NCBI GenBank assembly: GCA_026786225.1
Contig: JAJAYN010000024.1
Location: 1 to 6,304, forward strand
Length of the DNA: 6,304 nucleotides
Reading direction: 5' to 3'
From: Burkholderiales bacterium
Lineage (GTDB): Bacteria > Pseudomonadota > Gammaproteobacteria > Burkholderiales > Usitatibacteraceae
In this document: positions 1 through 6,026 of the stretch, piece by piece
Layout: every line of letters begins with the position of its first letter
Numbering within the stretch: the first letter of the stretch is position 1
Notes under the pieces: model-generated
Seen by the model: the letters and a program-made list of their open reading frames with translations, nothing else
The model's database searches: none
Told to the model about the DNA's origin: nothing
Position numbers and translations under genes: made by a program

Positions 1-44
1 GGGGGGGGGGGGTGTATCCGGGGCCCAGCGGGCCTTGGGTTTAA
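1..44. other. Low-quality contig or read end
   Basis: The window begins with 12 consecutive G residues and then G/C-rich sequence that makes no sense as protein in the frame of the following gene. A TAA at 42-44 closes that frame, although the EAL domain should continue upstream. I read this as poor base calling at the start of a Sanger-type read rather than biology. The sequence from about 45 to 100 may also contain miscalls. Confidence 0.6.
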
Positions 45-608
45 GGGTTAATCCAACACGATTGCGCGCTGGTGGCTAAATGCAAAAAAAAACGCGGCCG
101 GGATATCCGTTTGGCAGTAAACATGTCGGTGCGCCAGATGTTTGACGGTGATCGCCTCGTGCGTGTGCTTGAGCAGATGGCGAAGGCGTCGATGCTCGAC
201 CTGCGTACCGTTGAGCTTGAGCTGACCGAAAGCATGCTGCTCAAGAATGTCGACGATACGGCGGTGTTGTTAAAACAATTGGGCGATATGGGACTCGGTC
301 TGGCTATCGATGACTTCGGCACTGGTTATTCATCGCTATCCTATTTGAAACAACTGCCCGTGGATTCGATCAAGGTGGATTCATCCTTTGTGCGCGATAT
401 TGGTACCGATCCAAACGATGAGGCGATCGTGCGGGCTATCGTTGCCATGACGCACAGCCTGAAGCTCAATGTCATTGCCGAGGGCGTCGAGAGCGAGGAT
501 CAATACCGCGTATTGCGCGATCTGGATTGCGACGAATATCAGGGATTCTTTTTTTCGAAGGCGCTGCCACCGGCTGAATTTGAAGCCCAGTTCCTCGATG
601 TCGATTAG
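45..608 (+). CDS. EAL-domain cyclic-di-GMP phosphodiesterase, C-terminal part (5' truncated)
   Basis: This is the C-terminal two thirds of an EAL domain, which hydrolyses the second messenger cyclic di-GMP to pGpG and so favours motility over biofilm. Numbering from a GTG at 72, the visible family motifs are VNMS (Asn17), ELTES (Glu50), DDFGTGYSSL (Asp80-Asp81 and the loop-6 DFGTG), KVDSSFV (Lys101), AEGVE (Glu137) and YQGFFFS (Gln157). Every catalytic or metal-binding position expected in this part is present, so the intact enzyme is probably active. The EAL signature itself and any sensor or GGDEF domains lie upstream and outside the window. The GTG at 72 is not a true start: residues encoded from 45 onward (LIQ, then a Cys-Ala-x-Val-Ala stretch) still resemble the helix before the VNMS strand. 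The TAA at 42-44 is probably a sequencing error. The gene ends with TAG at 606-608, and its C-terminus is normal, just past the EAL fold. It converges on the LysR gene. Confidence 0.9.
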   Translation, partial: GLIQHDCALVAKCKKKRGRDIRLAVNMSVRQMFDGDRLVRVLEQMAKASMLDLRTVELELTESMLLKNVDDTAVLLKQLGDMGLGLAIDDFGTGYSSLSYLKQLPVDSIKVDSSFVRDIGTDPNDEAIVRAIVAMTHSLKLNVIAEGVESEDQYRVLRDLDCDEYQGFFFSKALPPAEFEAQFLDVD

Positions 609-658
609 CGGGCATGGATACTCTGCGGGAAAAATCCGTAGGTAAATTTGATGCCCGC
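608..658. repeat. 8-base inverted repeat just after the EAL gene
   Basis: GCGGGCAT at 608-615 is matched by its reverse complement ATGCCCGC at 651-658, with a 35-base loop. It starts on the last base of the EAL stop codon. No T-run follows, so it is not a standard rho-independent terminator. It could stabilise the 3' end of the mRNA or be chance in G/C-rich DNA. Confidence 0.3.
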
Positions 659-835
659 GGCGCGCGCGGACCCGATTGATCTGCGGGTTCCCCGACGTTA
701 CAGCCGTGGGGGGCTTTCGCGCTACAACATTGTTCCCGGCCGGATAGGCACCGTACTCACGATGACTATGGTGATGATGACGGCGTCGAAATGGTTTTAC
801 GGAAATCGGGCCGCACCCTTGGCCGATAGCGCTGT
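609..835. other. Convergent intergenic region without a confident gene
   Basis: These 227 bases separate the stop codons of the EAL gene and the LysR gene. A + strand frame is open from 648 onward, but it runs on as the antisense of the LysR gene and has no recognisable protein features, so I do not call it. A different + frame, open from 781 to 891, encodes a hydrophobic stretch (PWPIALFMFVVATVALL) but has no usable start codon at its upstream end. No tRNA or clear terminator is visible. Confidence 0.5.
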
Positions 836-1813
836 TTATGTTCGTTGTAGCGACGGTTGCGCTGCTGCGTTATCGCGAGACACTGGCTTGAGCTCGCGAT
901 ACATTGCTTCCAGCGAGACCCGTTCGGCTGGTTTGACGCCCGACCACAAGTCACGCTGCAATTCATTGAGCGCATGGATAACCGGGTCGTTTTTGCGCTG
1001 TCGCTGTGTGATAAACCAGAGCATGGTGTCGATTTGTTCGTCGTTCCAGATGCACACTTCACCTGCAGCGGCCTTTTCATTGGCCAGCTCTTCGCGCATC
1101 AGCGCGATGCCGACGCCCGACACAACGAGTGAGGCGATAACCGCTTCCTGGTCGGCTTCGACCACGCGGCCAGGCGTGACGCCGCGTTGCTGCAGCAGCG
1201 AATGGGCAAGCTGATGATGGCTGCTGATGGGCGGAGGAATAATCCACGGCATTGCGGCGACCTGTTCCCAGCCCGAAAGACGCAAACGATCCGCCCACGC
1301 AGCCGGTGCAACCACCCTGAAAATCAGGCGCCGCAGCGGCAACCCGACCACATTGGGGTGCTTGAGATCGCCGTAGTAAAAGCTGGCGTCTAGCGTGCCG
1401 TCGCGTACCTGGTCGAGCGCAGTGCCGGTTACGCCCTGGTGCAATTCCATTTCAAGCAAAGGATGCCTCGCCAGCGCGGCACTCATGAATTCACCGATGC
1501 GTGTCAGATTCGGGTCGCTCAGTGTGCCGATACTTGCCTTGCCCGCGAGCTCGCCTTTAAACGACAGGGCCACGTTTTGCAGGTCGCGCGCCGCTGCCAG
1601 CACTTTTTCAGCCTCTTTCAGCAAGCGTGCGCCGGGCGCGGTTAATACCATGCCGGAAGCGGTGCGCTTGAATAGTGCCAGACCTAGTTTGTCTTCCAGC
1701 GACTTGAGCTGCGCGGATACTGCAGGTTGGCTGACGTGCAGCTTCTCGGCTGCGCGGGTGAGCTGCCCAAGTTCCGCGATGGCAGCGAAGCTGCGTAACT
1801 GGTAAAGCTCCAT
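836..1813 (-). CDS. LysR-family transcriptional regulator
   Basis: This is a 325-residue one-component DNA-binding regulator. Residues 1-60 form the LysR winged helix-turn-helix: MELYQLRSFAAIAELG, then the HTH at about 18-37 (LTRAAEKLHVSQPAVSAQLK), then the wing ending in LFKR near residue 50. A linker helix follows. Residues from about 90 to 300 form the periplasmic-binding-protein-like effector domain (for example SIGTLSDPNLTRIGEF and the GVGIALMREEL strand). The ATG at 1811-1813 is chosen because family members begin at this MELxQLRxF motif and because AGGGAT lies 8 bases upstream. The frame is open for 54 more codons upstream, but that stretch is promoter DNA. The C-terminus, after about residue 300, is some 20 residues longer than a typical LysR protein. 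The effector and targets cannot be read from the sequence. The divergent small-gene unit is the natural candidate target, and a palindrome over its own promoter suggests autoregulation. Confidence 0.93.
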   Translation of the reverse strand: MELYQLRSFAAIAELGQLTRAAEKLHVSQPAVSAQLKSLEDKLGLALFKRTASGMVLTAPGARLLKEAEKVLAAARDLQNVALSFKGELAGKASIGTLSDPNLTRIGEFMSAALARHPLLEMELHQGVTGTALDQVRDGTLDASFYYGDLKHPNVVGLPLRRLIFRVVAPAAWADRLRLSGWEQVAAMPWIIPPPISSHHQLAHSLLQQRGVTPGRVVEADQEAVIASLVVSGVGIALMREELANEKAAAGEVCIWNDEQIDTMLWFITQRQRKNDPVIHALNELQRDLWSGVKPAERVSLEAMYRELKPVSRDNAAAQPSLQRT

Positions 1814-1844
1814 CGAAGACGATCCCTGCTTATGTCTGAGACTC

Positions 1845-1874
1845 ATTCTATGCCTAAATGTTGCGACGCAACAA
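1845..1874 (-). promoter_or_regulatory. Predicted sigma-70 promoter of the LysR gene
   Basis: On the - strand, TTGTTG (1874-1869) and TAGAAT (1850-1845) are separated by 18 bases, a fair match to the -35 and -10 consensus. The start codon lies about 32 bases downstream of the -10 box. The prediction is by eye only. The -35 element and spacer overlap the 15-base palindrome at 1859-1873, as expected for a regulator that represses itself. Confidence 0.35.
1859..1873. promoter_or_regulatory. 15-base perfect palindrome, candidate LysR operator
   Basis: TGTTGCG-A-CGCAACA is a perfect 7-base inverted repeat around one central base. It sits 45 bases upstream of the LysR start codon, in the space shared with the divergent small genes. 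LysR proteins bind interrupted dyads containing T-N11-A. This site contains such spacing (T1861 to A1873), although its symmetry is more regular than that motif requires. Binding by the adjacent regulator is an inference. Confidence 0.4.
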
Positions 1875-1910
1875 TACATCTGGATGACATAAGAAAAATC
1901 AATGGCATGC

Positions 1911-1930
1911 ATCCAAACATACGATTGGAT
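1911..1930. repeat. 6-base inverted repeat in the divergent promoter region
   Basis: ATCCAA (1911-1916) and TTGGAT (1925-1930) form a 6-base dyad with an 8-base spacer. The right arm could also serve as a -35 box (TTGGAT) with TATCTT 18 bases downstream, giving a weak + strand promoter for the small-gene unit. Both readings are tentative. Confidence 0.22.
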
Positions 1931-2012
1931 AAATGAGCAGCCCAGCCGTATCTTCTTTCTTGTGCGATGCAGCAACTGTGCCGAATCGTCACAAGACGAA
2001 AGAAGTCGCGCA

Positions 2013-2177
2013 ATGAAAATGACCGATCAAATGGAACGCGACTATTTTCAAGCGGAAATGGCAAATGGCCGCGCGAATGGCGAAGAAACTTCCGCCGCGC
2101 ACGACCTCAAACTAGCAACGGTGTTCATGGCAGCACTCGTGCTCACGGCGCTGCTCATGATCTGGCTGGGGCGATGA
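2013..2177 (+). CDS. Small single-pass membrane protein of unknown function (54 aa)
   Basis: I do not recognise the family. The protein starts MKMTDQMERDYFQAEMANGR, has a polar, rather acidic N-terminal half, and carries one hydrophobic helix at about residues 33-52 (LATVFMAALVLTALLMIWLG) ending two residues before the C-terminus. This is a tail-anchored layout with the polar part probably in the cytoplasm. The frame is open further upstream to 1902, but that region overlaps the regulatory dyads. The ATG at 2013 has a weak purine-rich site (GAAAGAAG) 7 bases upstream, and a second ATG lies two codons in. The gene lies divergent from the LysR regulator. Its stop overlaps an ATG of the next frame (ATGA at 2174-2177), so the two small genes may be translationally coupled. 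The gene is called from its position, the clean membrane helix and the downstream terminator, not from homology. Confidence 0.6.
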   Translation: MKMTDQMERDYFQAEMANGRANGEETSAAHDLKLATVFMAALVLTALLMIWLGR

Positions 2178-2228
2178 ACTCGCACAGCAATGACCGCGAG
2201 CTACTTTTTCCCACGTGGACCGAATTCC

Positions 2229-2234
2229 AGGGAG
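2229..2234 (+). promoter_or_regulatory. Ribosome binding site deciding the start at 2240
   Basis: AGGGAG lies 5 bases before the ATG at 2240, a much better site than anything in front of the in-frame ATG at 2174. It argues for the 80-residue version of the following protein, without a 22-residue N-terminal extension. Confidence 0.5.
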
Positions 2235-2239
2235 CACAC

Positions 2240-2482
2240 ATGAAAGAATTTAAAACCGTTGCATTTGCCGGATTTGAAAAACCGATCCGTGACGCCGGGC
2301 TCACGCGTAGCGCCGTGATTGGCGAATGGCTGGGTAATGGTCTCGCCGAAGTGTGGTTCAGCTTCAGGCGTCAGGTCGGCCGTTTGGACATTGCCAAGGC
2401 AACCACACAAGCTGCGTTGAAGGGCCGGATGGCGGCCCGCCATCACCTTGGCAGCCAGCGCCACGCGGCGACGCCACATTGA
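2240..2482 (+). CDS. Hypothetical protein (80 aa)
   Basis: No family is recognised. The protein begins MKEFKTVAFAGFEKPIRDAG, continues through a segment with several Trp and Phe residues (EWLGNGLAEVWFSFRRQ), and ends in a basic tail rich in Arg and His. There is no signal peptide or membrane helix, so it is probably cytoplasmic. The start is set by the good AGGGAG site 5 bases upstream. The alternative in-frame ATG at 2174 overlaps the stop codon of the upstream small gene (ATGA) and would give 102 residues. A strong terminator begins 48 bases after the stop, which supports real transcription on this strand. The antisense frame here is also open but lacks these signals. The tail-anchored protein and this one probably form a two-gene unit divergent from the LysR gene. 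Confidence 0.55.
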   Translation: MKEFKTVAFAGFEKPIRDAGLTRSAVIGEWLGNGLAEVWFSFRRQVGRLDIAKATTQAALKGRMAARHHLGSQRHAATPH

Positions 2483-2530
2483 ACGACCCGAATCGACTCC
2501 TCCTCCATGCCCTCAAGGCGTGGATTCCAG

Positions 2531-2562
2531 CCCCTGTGACCCTTGGTCAAAGGGGTTTTTTT
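2531..2562 (+). terminator. Rho-independent terminator of the small-gene unit
   Basis: The stem is CCCCT (2531-2535) with AGGGG (2551-2555), then a G/A mismatch, then TGACC (2537-2541) with GGTCA (2545-2549), closed by a CTT loop. Seven T residues (2556-2562) follow directly on the + strand. On the - strand no T-run follows the stem, so it acts only for rightward transcription and does not serve the converging transporter gene. Confidence 0.85.
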
Positions 2563-2621
2563 ATTTGTGGTGTGTAAATACCATGCAGTCCCACAGCGCG
2601 GCACGATTTTGCCTGCTTCCG

Positions 2622-3728
2622 CTAACTGCGCAATTCCCCATTAGCAAGAATCACAGCGATGTCGACGAATTTTCCGCCGTGATGAAATCCCGGCTTGAAT
2701 TCGACCACATGCCCGCCGACATCGACGCGACCCAAGGCTGAAAGCGCGCGCTGCAAACTTTCACGCGTGACATCCTTGCCGGCTTTGCGAACGCCCTCTA
2801 CCAGCACTTTGGCAGCGATACACGCCTCGATCGCAGTCACGGACATGGTTTCCTTTTGTCCCAATGCCCGCCACGCCTCCACGCACTCCTTGATCACCGG
2901 TACGTTCATGGATTTGGCCGTCGGTACGGTCAATGCGACGGAGATGCCCGCAGCTTCCGGCCCGAGCGCTTTGGCCAACTGACTGGCGCCGACGAAGGAG
3001 AGACTCGTCACCATATATTGCAAGTTTGCGGCGCGCAGCTTCTTCACCATTTCAGCAGCCGGCGCATACAGCGTCGTGACGACGATGATCTGCGGGTTGG
3101 AGTCAGCGACGCGTTTGATCACGTCGTCCGGCAGATCGGCATTACGCTTGATGGAGATGCCGGTGGGCTGTTTGTTGAATTTCTGGAGCGTCCTGGCGAC
3201 GGTATCGAAATTCTGTTTGCCGACAGCGTCGTCGTAATGCAGTACTGTCACACGGGTGGTGCCGAGATTGCCCCAGAAATTGATGATCTTTTCGATTTCA
3301 TCGTTGTAGGTCGCACGCACCGTGTAGACGAATTCGTTTTGCTTGCGGATCGTATCGGCTCCCGTGAACGGTGCAAAGAAAGGGACACGACTTTCCTTCA
3401 CAAAAGGCATTGCCGGAATACTCAACGTGGCAGATGCATAGCCAAACAGCGCCACCGCATTGTTATCCGTCAGTAACTTCTTGGTGTTTTCTGCGGCGAT
3501 TTTGGTGTCGTTCTTGTCGTTGAGCGACACGAGCACAATCTTGTTGCCGTTGATGCCACCTGCCGCATTCACTTTTTCAAAGTAAGCGCGTGCACCATTA
3601 CGAATATCATTGCCCAGATCAGCATTGGCACCAGTAAGCGGGGTTGACTGGCCAATCGTGATATCGGCGGCAAGCGCTGACGTTGCCAGAGCCCAAACAA
3701 AAATAGCGCAACCTATCAACATCTTCAT
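2622..3728 (-). CDS. Periplasmic substrate-binding protein, ABC transporter (branched-chain amino acid / LivK-like type)
   Basis: This is a 368-residue exported solute receptor of the type 1 periplasmic-binding fold (Peripla_BP_6 group) that hands a ligand to an ABC importer in the inner membrane. Residues 1-20 are a signal peptide with a hydrophobic core and an Ala-Leu-Ala cleavage site. The mature protein opens with ADITIGQSTPLTGANADLG, the usual first strand and ligand-contacting Gly/Thr/Ser loop of this group. It continues with GARAYFEKVNAAGGINGNKI, and the length is normal. The ATG at 3726-3728 has GGAGA 6 bases upstream. The ligand cannot be told: members bind amino acids, amides, urea or aromatic acids. 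No permease or ATPase gene lies beside it. The upstream neighbour is 144 bases away and unrelated, so it is probably transcribed alone and works with a transporter encoded elsewhere. It converges on the small-gene unit. Confidence 0.9.
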   Translation of the reverse strand: MKMLIGCAIFVWALATSALAADITIGQSTPLTGANADLGNDIRNGARAYFEKVNAAGGINGNKIVLVSLNDKNDTKIAAENTKKLLTDNNAVALFGYASATLSIPAMPFVKESRVPFFAPFTGADTIRKQNEFVYTVRATYNDEIEKIINFWGNLGTTRVTVLHYDDAVGKQNFDTVARTLQKFNKQPTGISIKRNADLPDDVIKRVADSNPQIIVVTTLYAPAAEMVKKLRAANLQYMVTSLSFVGASQLAKALGPEAAGISVALTVPTAKSMNVPVIKECVEAWRALGQKETMSVTAIEACIAAKVLVEGVRKAGKDVTRESLQRALSALGRVDVGGHVVEFKPGFHHGGKFVDIAVILANGELRS

Positions 3729-3872
3729 GTTAATTCTCCAATTCAGTGTGCCTCCGCCGCAAGTTTTACTTCCTTGTTTGGCCGGCAGGGCTCAATCCGA
3801 GTTTAGCGAAGGTGCTTAAAAGTGCGCAGGCAGATTGTATCTGCAATGTGGGGCAACGACATGCCCGACCGA
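3729..3872. other. Intergenic region between the membrane-protein and binding-protein genes
   Basis: Two short dyads lie here: GCAGAT/ATCTGC at 3830-3844 (6-base stem, 3-base loop) and GGGCA/TGCCC at 3851-3866 (5-base stem). Neither is followed by a run of T on the - strand, so termination of the upstream operon here is possible but not demonstrated. I see no convincing -35/-10 pair for the binding-protein gene. The GGAGA ribosome site at 3735-3739 belongs to that gene. Confidence 0.4.
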
Positions 3873-4595
3873 CTAGGGTGAAGCGTCGTCGGCAGTGCGG
3901 AACAGTTCGCGGTAGCTCACGTAGTGCGCGATTGCAAAGAGCGGCATGACCAGCAGAAGGCCAAGCAATAGCGGCAACGTACCCAGAATGAACATCACCG
4001 TAATCACGGTACCGAAAATCAACATCGGCAGTAGATTGGCGATCAATGCATAGAAGCTCCAGCGTATTGCGTGTGTAGCGGGCATCTGGTTCAACGCGAG
4101 GAGGGCAGCGGTGAACCACAACGCACCCTTTACCATCAGCGTCAGCGCCATGCCCAGCCACAACAGCAGTTCCTTGCCTTCGAGCGCACGCGCGTAAGTT
4201 CGCAGGTCCGGCACGCCATCGGCATCCGCGGTAATGCCAAGCGGCAACCCGAGCAGGCCGAGAATCGTGACGACCATCATGTTTGCAAGCAATGTGATCG
4301 AACCAATGGTGACCAGCGCACGTCCGTTTACACGAAAAGCCGCAAGCAACTGGTGAACACCCAGCGGCTGACCCGCCTCCTGATCGCGGGCAGCGATTAC
4401 AAATCCGGCAAAAAAGCCGGGCTGAAGAATACTGGCGATTGCGGCGCCAACAAGGGGAATCAATGACAGGCCGAGCGTCGCCATCAGCCACGCAAGCATG
4501 AGCGTAATCCAGCCAACTGGCTGGACACGAAACAAGGCAAATGACATCTTTATCCAGGCAAGACCTGCACTGGCGGGTACGTCGATAACGCGCAT
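3873..4595 (-). CDS. BPSS1780-type multi-pass inner membrane protein
   Basis: This is a 240-residue integral membrane protein matching the betaproteobacterial BPSS1780 family, whose function is unknown. It has the family's N-terminal layout: a short amphipathic segment (MRVIDVPASAGLAWIKMSFA, then LFRVQP) before the first membrane helix. Hydrophobic segments lie at about 28-50, 52-69, 95-118, 142-169, 182-205 and 206-226, with a polar loop at about 121-140. The ATG at 4593-4595 is preferred because family members start at this Met-x-x-x-x-Val-Pro-Ala motif. A GTG two codons upstream (4599-4601) is the alternative, and neither has a clear ribosome site. The gene begins 24 bases after the homoserine kinase stop and is probably the last gene of that operon. 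A link to threonine metabolism is not implied by the sequence. Confidence 0.8.
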   Translation of the reverse strand: MRVIDVPASAGLAWIKMSFALFRVQPVGWITLMLAWLMATLGLSLIPLVGAAIASILQPGFFAGFVIAARDQEAGQPLGVHQLLAAFRVNGRALVTIGSITLLANMMVVTILGLLGLPLGITADADGVPDLRTYARALEGKELLLWLGMALTLMVKGALWFTAALLALNQMPATHAIRWSFYALIANLLPMLIFGTVITVMFILGTLPLLLGLLLVMPLFAIAHYVSYRELFRTADDASP

Positions 4596-4619
4596 AGGCA
4601 CTATTGGGTCGGGGTCAAA

Positions 4620-5594
4620 TTAGATCGTTATCAGGGCGCGATTCCCGGCTTCGTTGGCCGCATGAAAATGCAGCAAACGCGCGGAGAACGCGTGATCCTT
4701 GGGGTGCGTCAGTTCTGAATCACGCGGAAAATGATGATAACCCAGACGCCCCAGCCAAGTGCGCAGCGCGGCGGCACGCAGCATCTGCGGCCATGCTGCG
4801 ACCTCGGCCTTGGTGAAGGGCCGTACGCCTGCGTAGCCGGCGAGCAGCGCCTTCGCATTTGCCACATGCAGCCTGGCTTCCGGGTACGCCGAATAATCAA
4901 GGCACCAGTCATTGGCTGTCACCGCCACATCAAACAGCCACTGCTCGTTACAGGCAAAATAAAAATCGATCATCTGCGGCGTGTGATGGCTGCCGTGGTC
5001 GTCCCACAGGATGTTGTCGCGAAACAGATCGCCGTGGATGACGCCTCGGGGCAGATCGAGGCGATCAAAATCCTGCTGGTGCGCCAATTCGGCAGCAATT
5101 TGTGCCCTCACGGCAACCGACAAATGTACCGTCAGATCATCCGCATAACTGCGCCACCATGAAAAGCCCCGCCAGTTGGGCATCTTGAGACTGAACGACT
5201 GCGCAGCTACGTGCATGCGCGCGAGCGCCGCGCCGACCGCGTGGCAATCCTGCGGTGTGGGATGGGCGATGTCATTGCCGGAAAGCCGCGTCACCAAGGC
5301 CGCAGGTTTGTCTTTCAATTCCCGAATCACGACTTTGTCGGCCGTGGTCAACGGCGCGGCGCACGCCACGCCGCTGGCATGCAGATGCAACATCAATCCC
5401 ATGTAGAAATCGAGGTCCCGTCTGGGAATTTTCTCGAAAATGGTCAGGACAAAACGTCCCTCTGTGGTGGTGACGAAGAAATTCGAATTCTCCACACCTG
5501 CCGCGATATTCTGGAAATCGATAATGTCGCCAACGCGATAGGGCACGATAAACGCGCGTGCCTCAGCCGTGGTAATTGGGGTAAATACGCTCAC
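4620..5594 (-). CDS. thrB: Homoserine kinase (aminoglycoside-phosphotransferase fold)
   Basis: This 324-residue enzyme phosphorylates L-homoserine with ATP to O-phosphohomoserine, the step before threonine synthase in threonine biosynthesis. It is cytoplasmic. It belongs to the APH/choline-kinase-fold type (TIGR00938), not the GHMP-kinase ThrB of E. coli. The N-terminus MSVFTPITTAEARAFIVPY and the GVENSNFF loop (33-40) are family hallmarks, followed by FVLTIFEK (48-55). The catalytic loop VIHGDLFRDN has its aspartate at residue 189 and Asn at 194. The metal-binding IDFYFAC segment carries Asp210, and the FDVAVTANDWC motif follows. All key residues are present and the length is typical. The start is GTG at 5592-5594, fixed by the family N-terminus, with only a weak purine-rich site upstream. 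The gene lies 30 bases after the DUF2782 gene and 24 bases before the membrane-protein gene, so co-transcription is likely. Confidence 0.95.
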   Translation of the reverse strand: MSVFTPITTAEARAFIVPYRVGDIIDFQNIAAGVENSNFFVTTTEGRFVLTIFEKIPRRDLDFYMGLMLHLHASGVACAAPLTTADKVVIRELKDKPAALVTRLSGNDIAHPTPQDCHAVGAALARMHVAAQSFSLKMPNWRGFSWWRSYADDLTVHLSVAVRAQIAAELAHQQDFDRLDLPRGVIHGDLFRDNILWDDHGSHHTPQMIDFYFACNEQWLFDVAVTANDWCLDYSAYPEARLHVANAKALLAGYAGVRPFTKAEVAAWPQMLRAAALRTWLGRLGYHHFPRDSELTHPKDHAFSARLLHFHAANEAGNRALITI

Positions 5595-5624
5595 AGCTTC
5601 AATATTGCTGCATTTTTTTCCGCG

Positions 5625-5987
5625 TCACTTCCATGTAAACAACACCCATGTCGGTACTGCGATCTTCAAATCAGGCCCATCCACACGCGTGAACTTGCCC
5701 TCGCCTTTTTCATCGACCAAATAATACGCCGGACCGGACGCAGGCTGAATGCGTTGCTTGTATAGCCTGCCACCAATGCGATATTCCTCGATGGTATCGG
5801 TTCCGGATTGGCGCGTTGTGACCTTGACGTCCTTGGAGGGATCAGTGTCCTTTACTTCCGGTGGTGCGGGTACATCCTCAACAGGTTGCACGTCCTTCGG
5901 TTTTGGGCGTGCCTGGCTTTGCGCCAACGCGGGGAGTGTCAACGTTGTGATCGCTAAAAGTGTAAATACGCGGGCAATGTTGCGCAT
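5625..5987 (-). CDS. DUF2782 exported protein
   Basis: This 120-residue protein of unknown function matches the DUF2782 family. Residues 1-22 are a signal peptide (MRNIARVFTLLAITTLTLPALA) cleaved after Ala-Leu-Ala. Residues 23-60 are a Pro/Lys/Asp-rich, probably disordered linker. The conserved domain occupies about 65-120, with EEYRIGGRLYKQRIQP, then GPAYYLVDEKGEGKF, then the closing VPTWVLFTW. There is no lipobox, so a soluble periplasmic location is expected. The ATG at 5985-5987 has GGAG 7 bases upstream. In Proteobacteria this family is commonly found beside thrB and polA (from memory of family context). Here it is directly upstream of thrB, and polA is not between them. Confidence 0.88.
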   Translation of the reverse strand: MRNIARVFTLLAITTLTLPALAQSQARPKPKDVQPVEDVPAPPEVKDTDPSKDVKVTTRQSGTDTIEEYRIGGRLYKQRIQPASGPAYYLVDEKGEGKFTRVDGPDLKIAVPTWVLFTWK

Positions 5988-6026
5988 GGCAGACTCCGGT
6001 TGACTTGTTGCGGGTGCGAGGAGGGA

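Larger units (their letters stand above)
1829..1893. repeat. Outer 8-base inverted repeat flanking the palindrome
   Basis: CTTATGTC at 1829-1836 is the exact reverse complement of GACATAAG at 1886-1893. The repeat centre (about 1861) is close to that of the palindrome (1866), so one dyad is nearly nested in the other. It may be a second half-site pair for the regulator, or it may be chance. Confidence 0.3.

Noticed and set aside
648..1214. 188-codon open + strand frame
   Set aside because: Most of it is antisense to the LysR gene, its composition is Ser/Arg-rich shadow sequence, and no domain is visible.
1814..1975. 54-codon N-terminal extension of the LysR frame
   Set aside because: The region holds the palindrome and promoter, the translation is not LysR-like, and a good ATG with ribosome site sits at the canonical N-terminus at 1813.
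2201..2479. Open - strand frame opposite the 80-residue small protein
   Set aside because: It lacks a ribosome site and any recognised feature, and the terminator and ribosome site both support the + strand frame.
3708..3719. Lipobox-like LIGC (residues 4-7) in the binding-protein signal peptide
   Set aside because: A cysteine at residue 7 is too close to the N-terminus for lipoprotein processing; the hydrophobic core and the Ala-Leu-Ala site at residue 20 fit ordinary signal peptidase cleavage.
3830..3866. Two short hairpins after the membrane-protein gene as a terminator
   Set aside because: The stems are only 5-6 bases and no T-run follows on the - strand, so I record them only as intergenic dyads.
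3766..4491. 241-codon - strand frame overlapping the BPSS1780-type gene
   Set aside because: Its translation is rich in Arg, Cys and His with no fold, while the other frame gives a clean six-helix membrane protein in an operon position.
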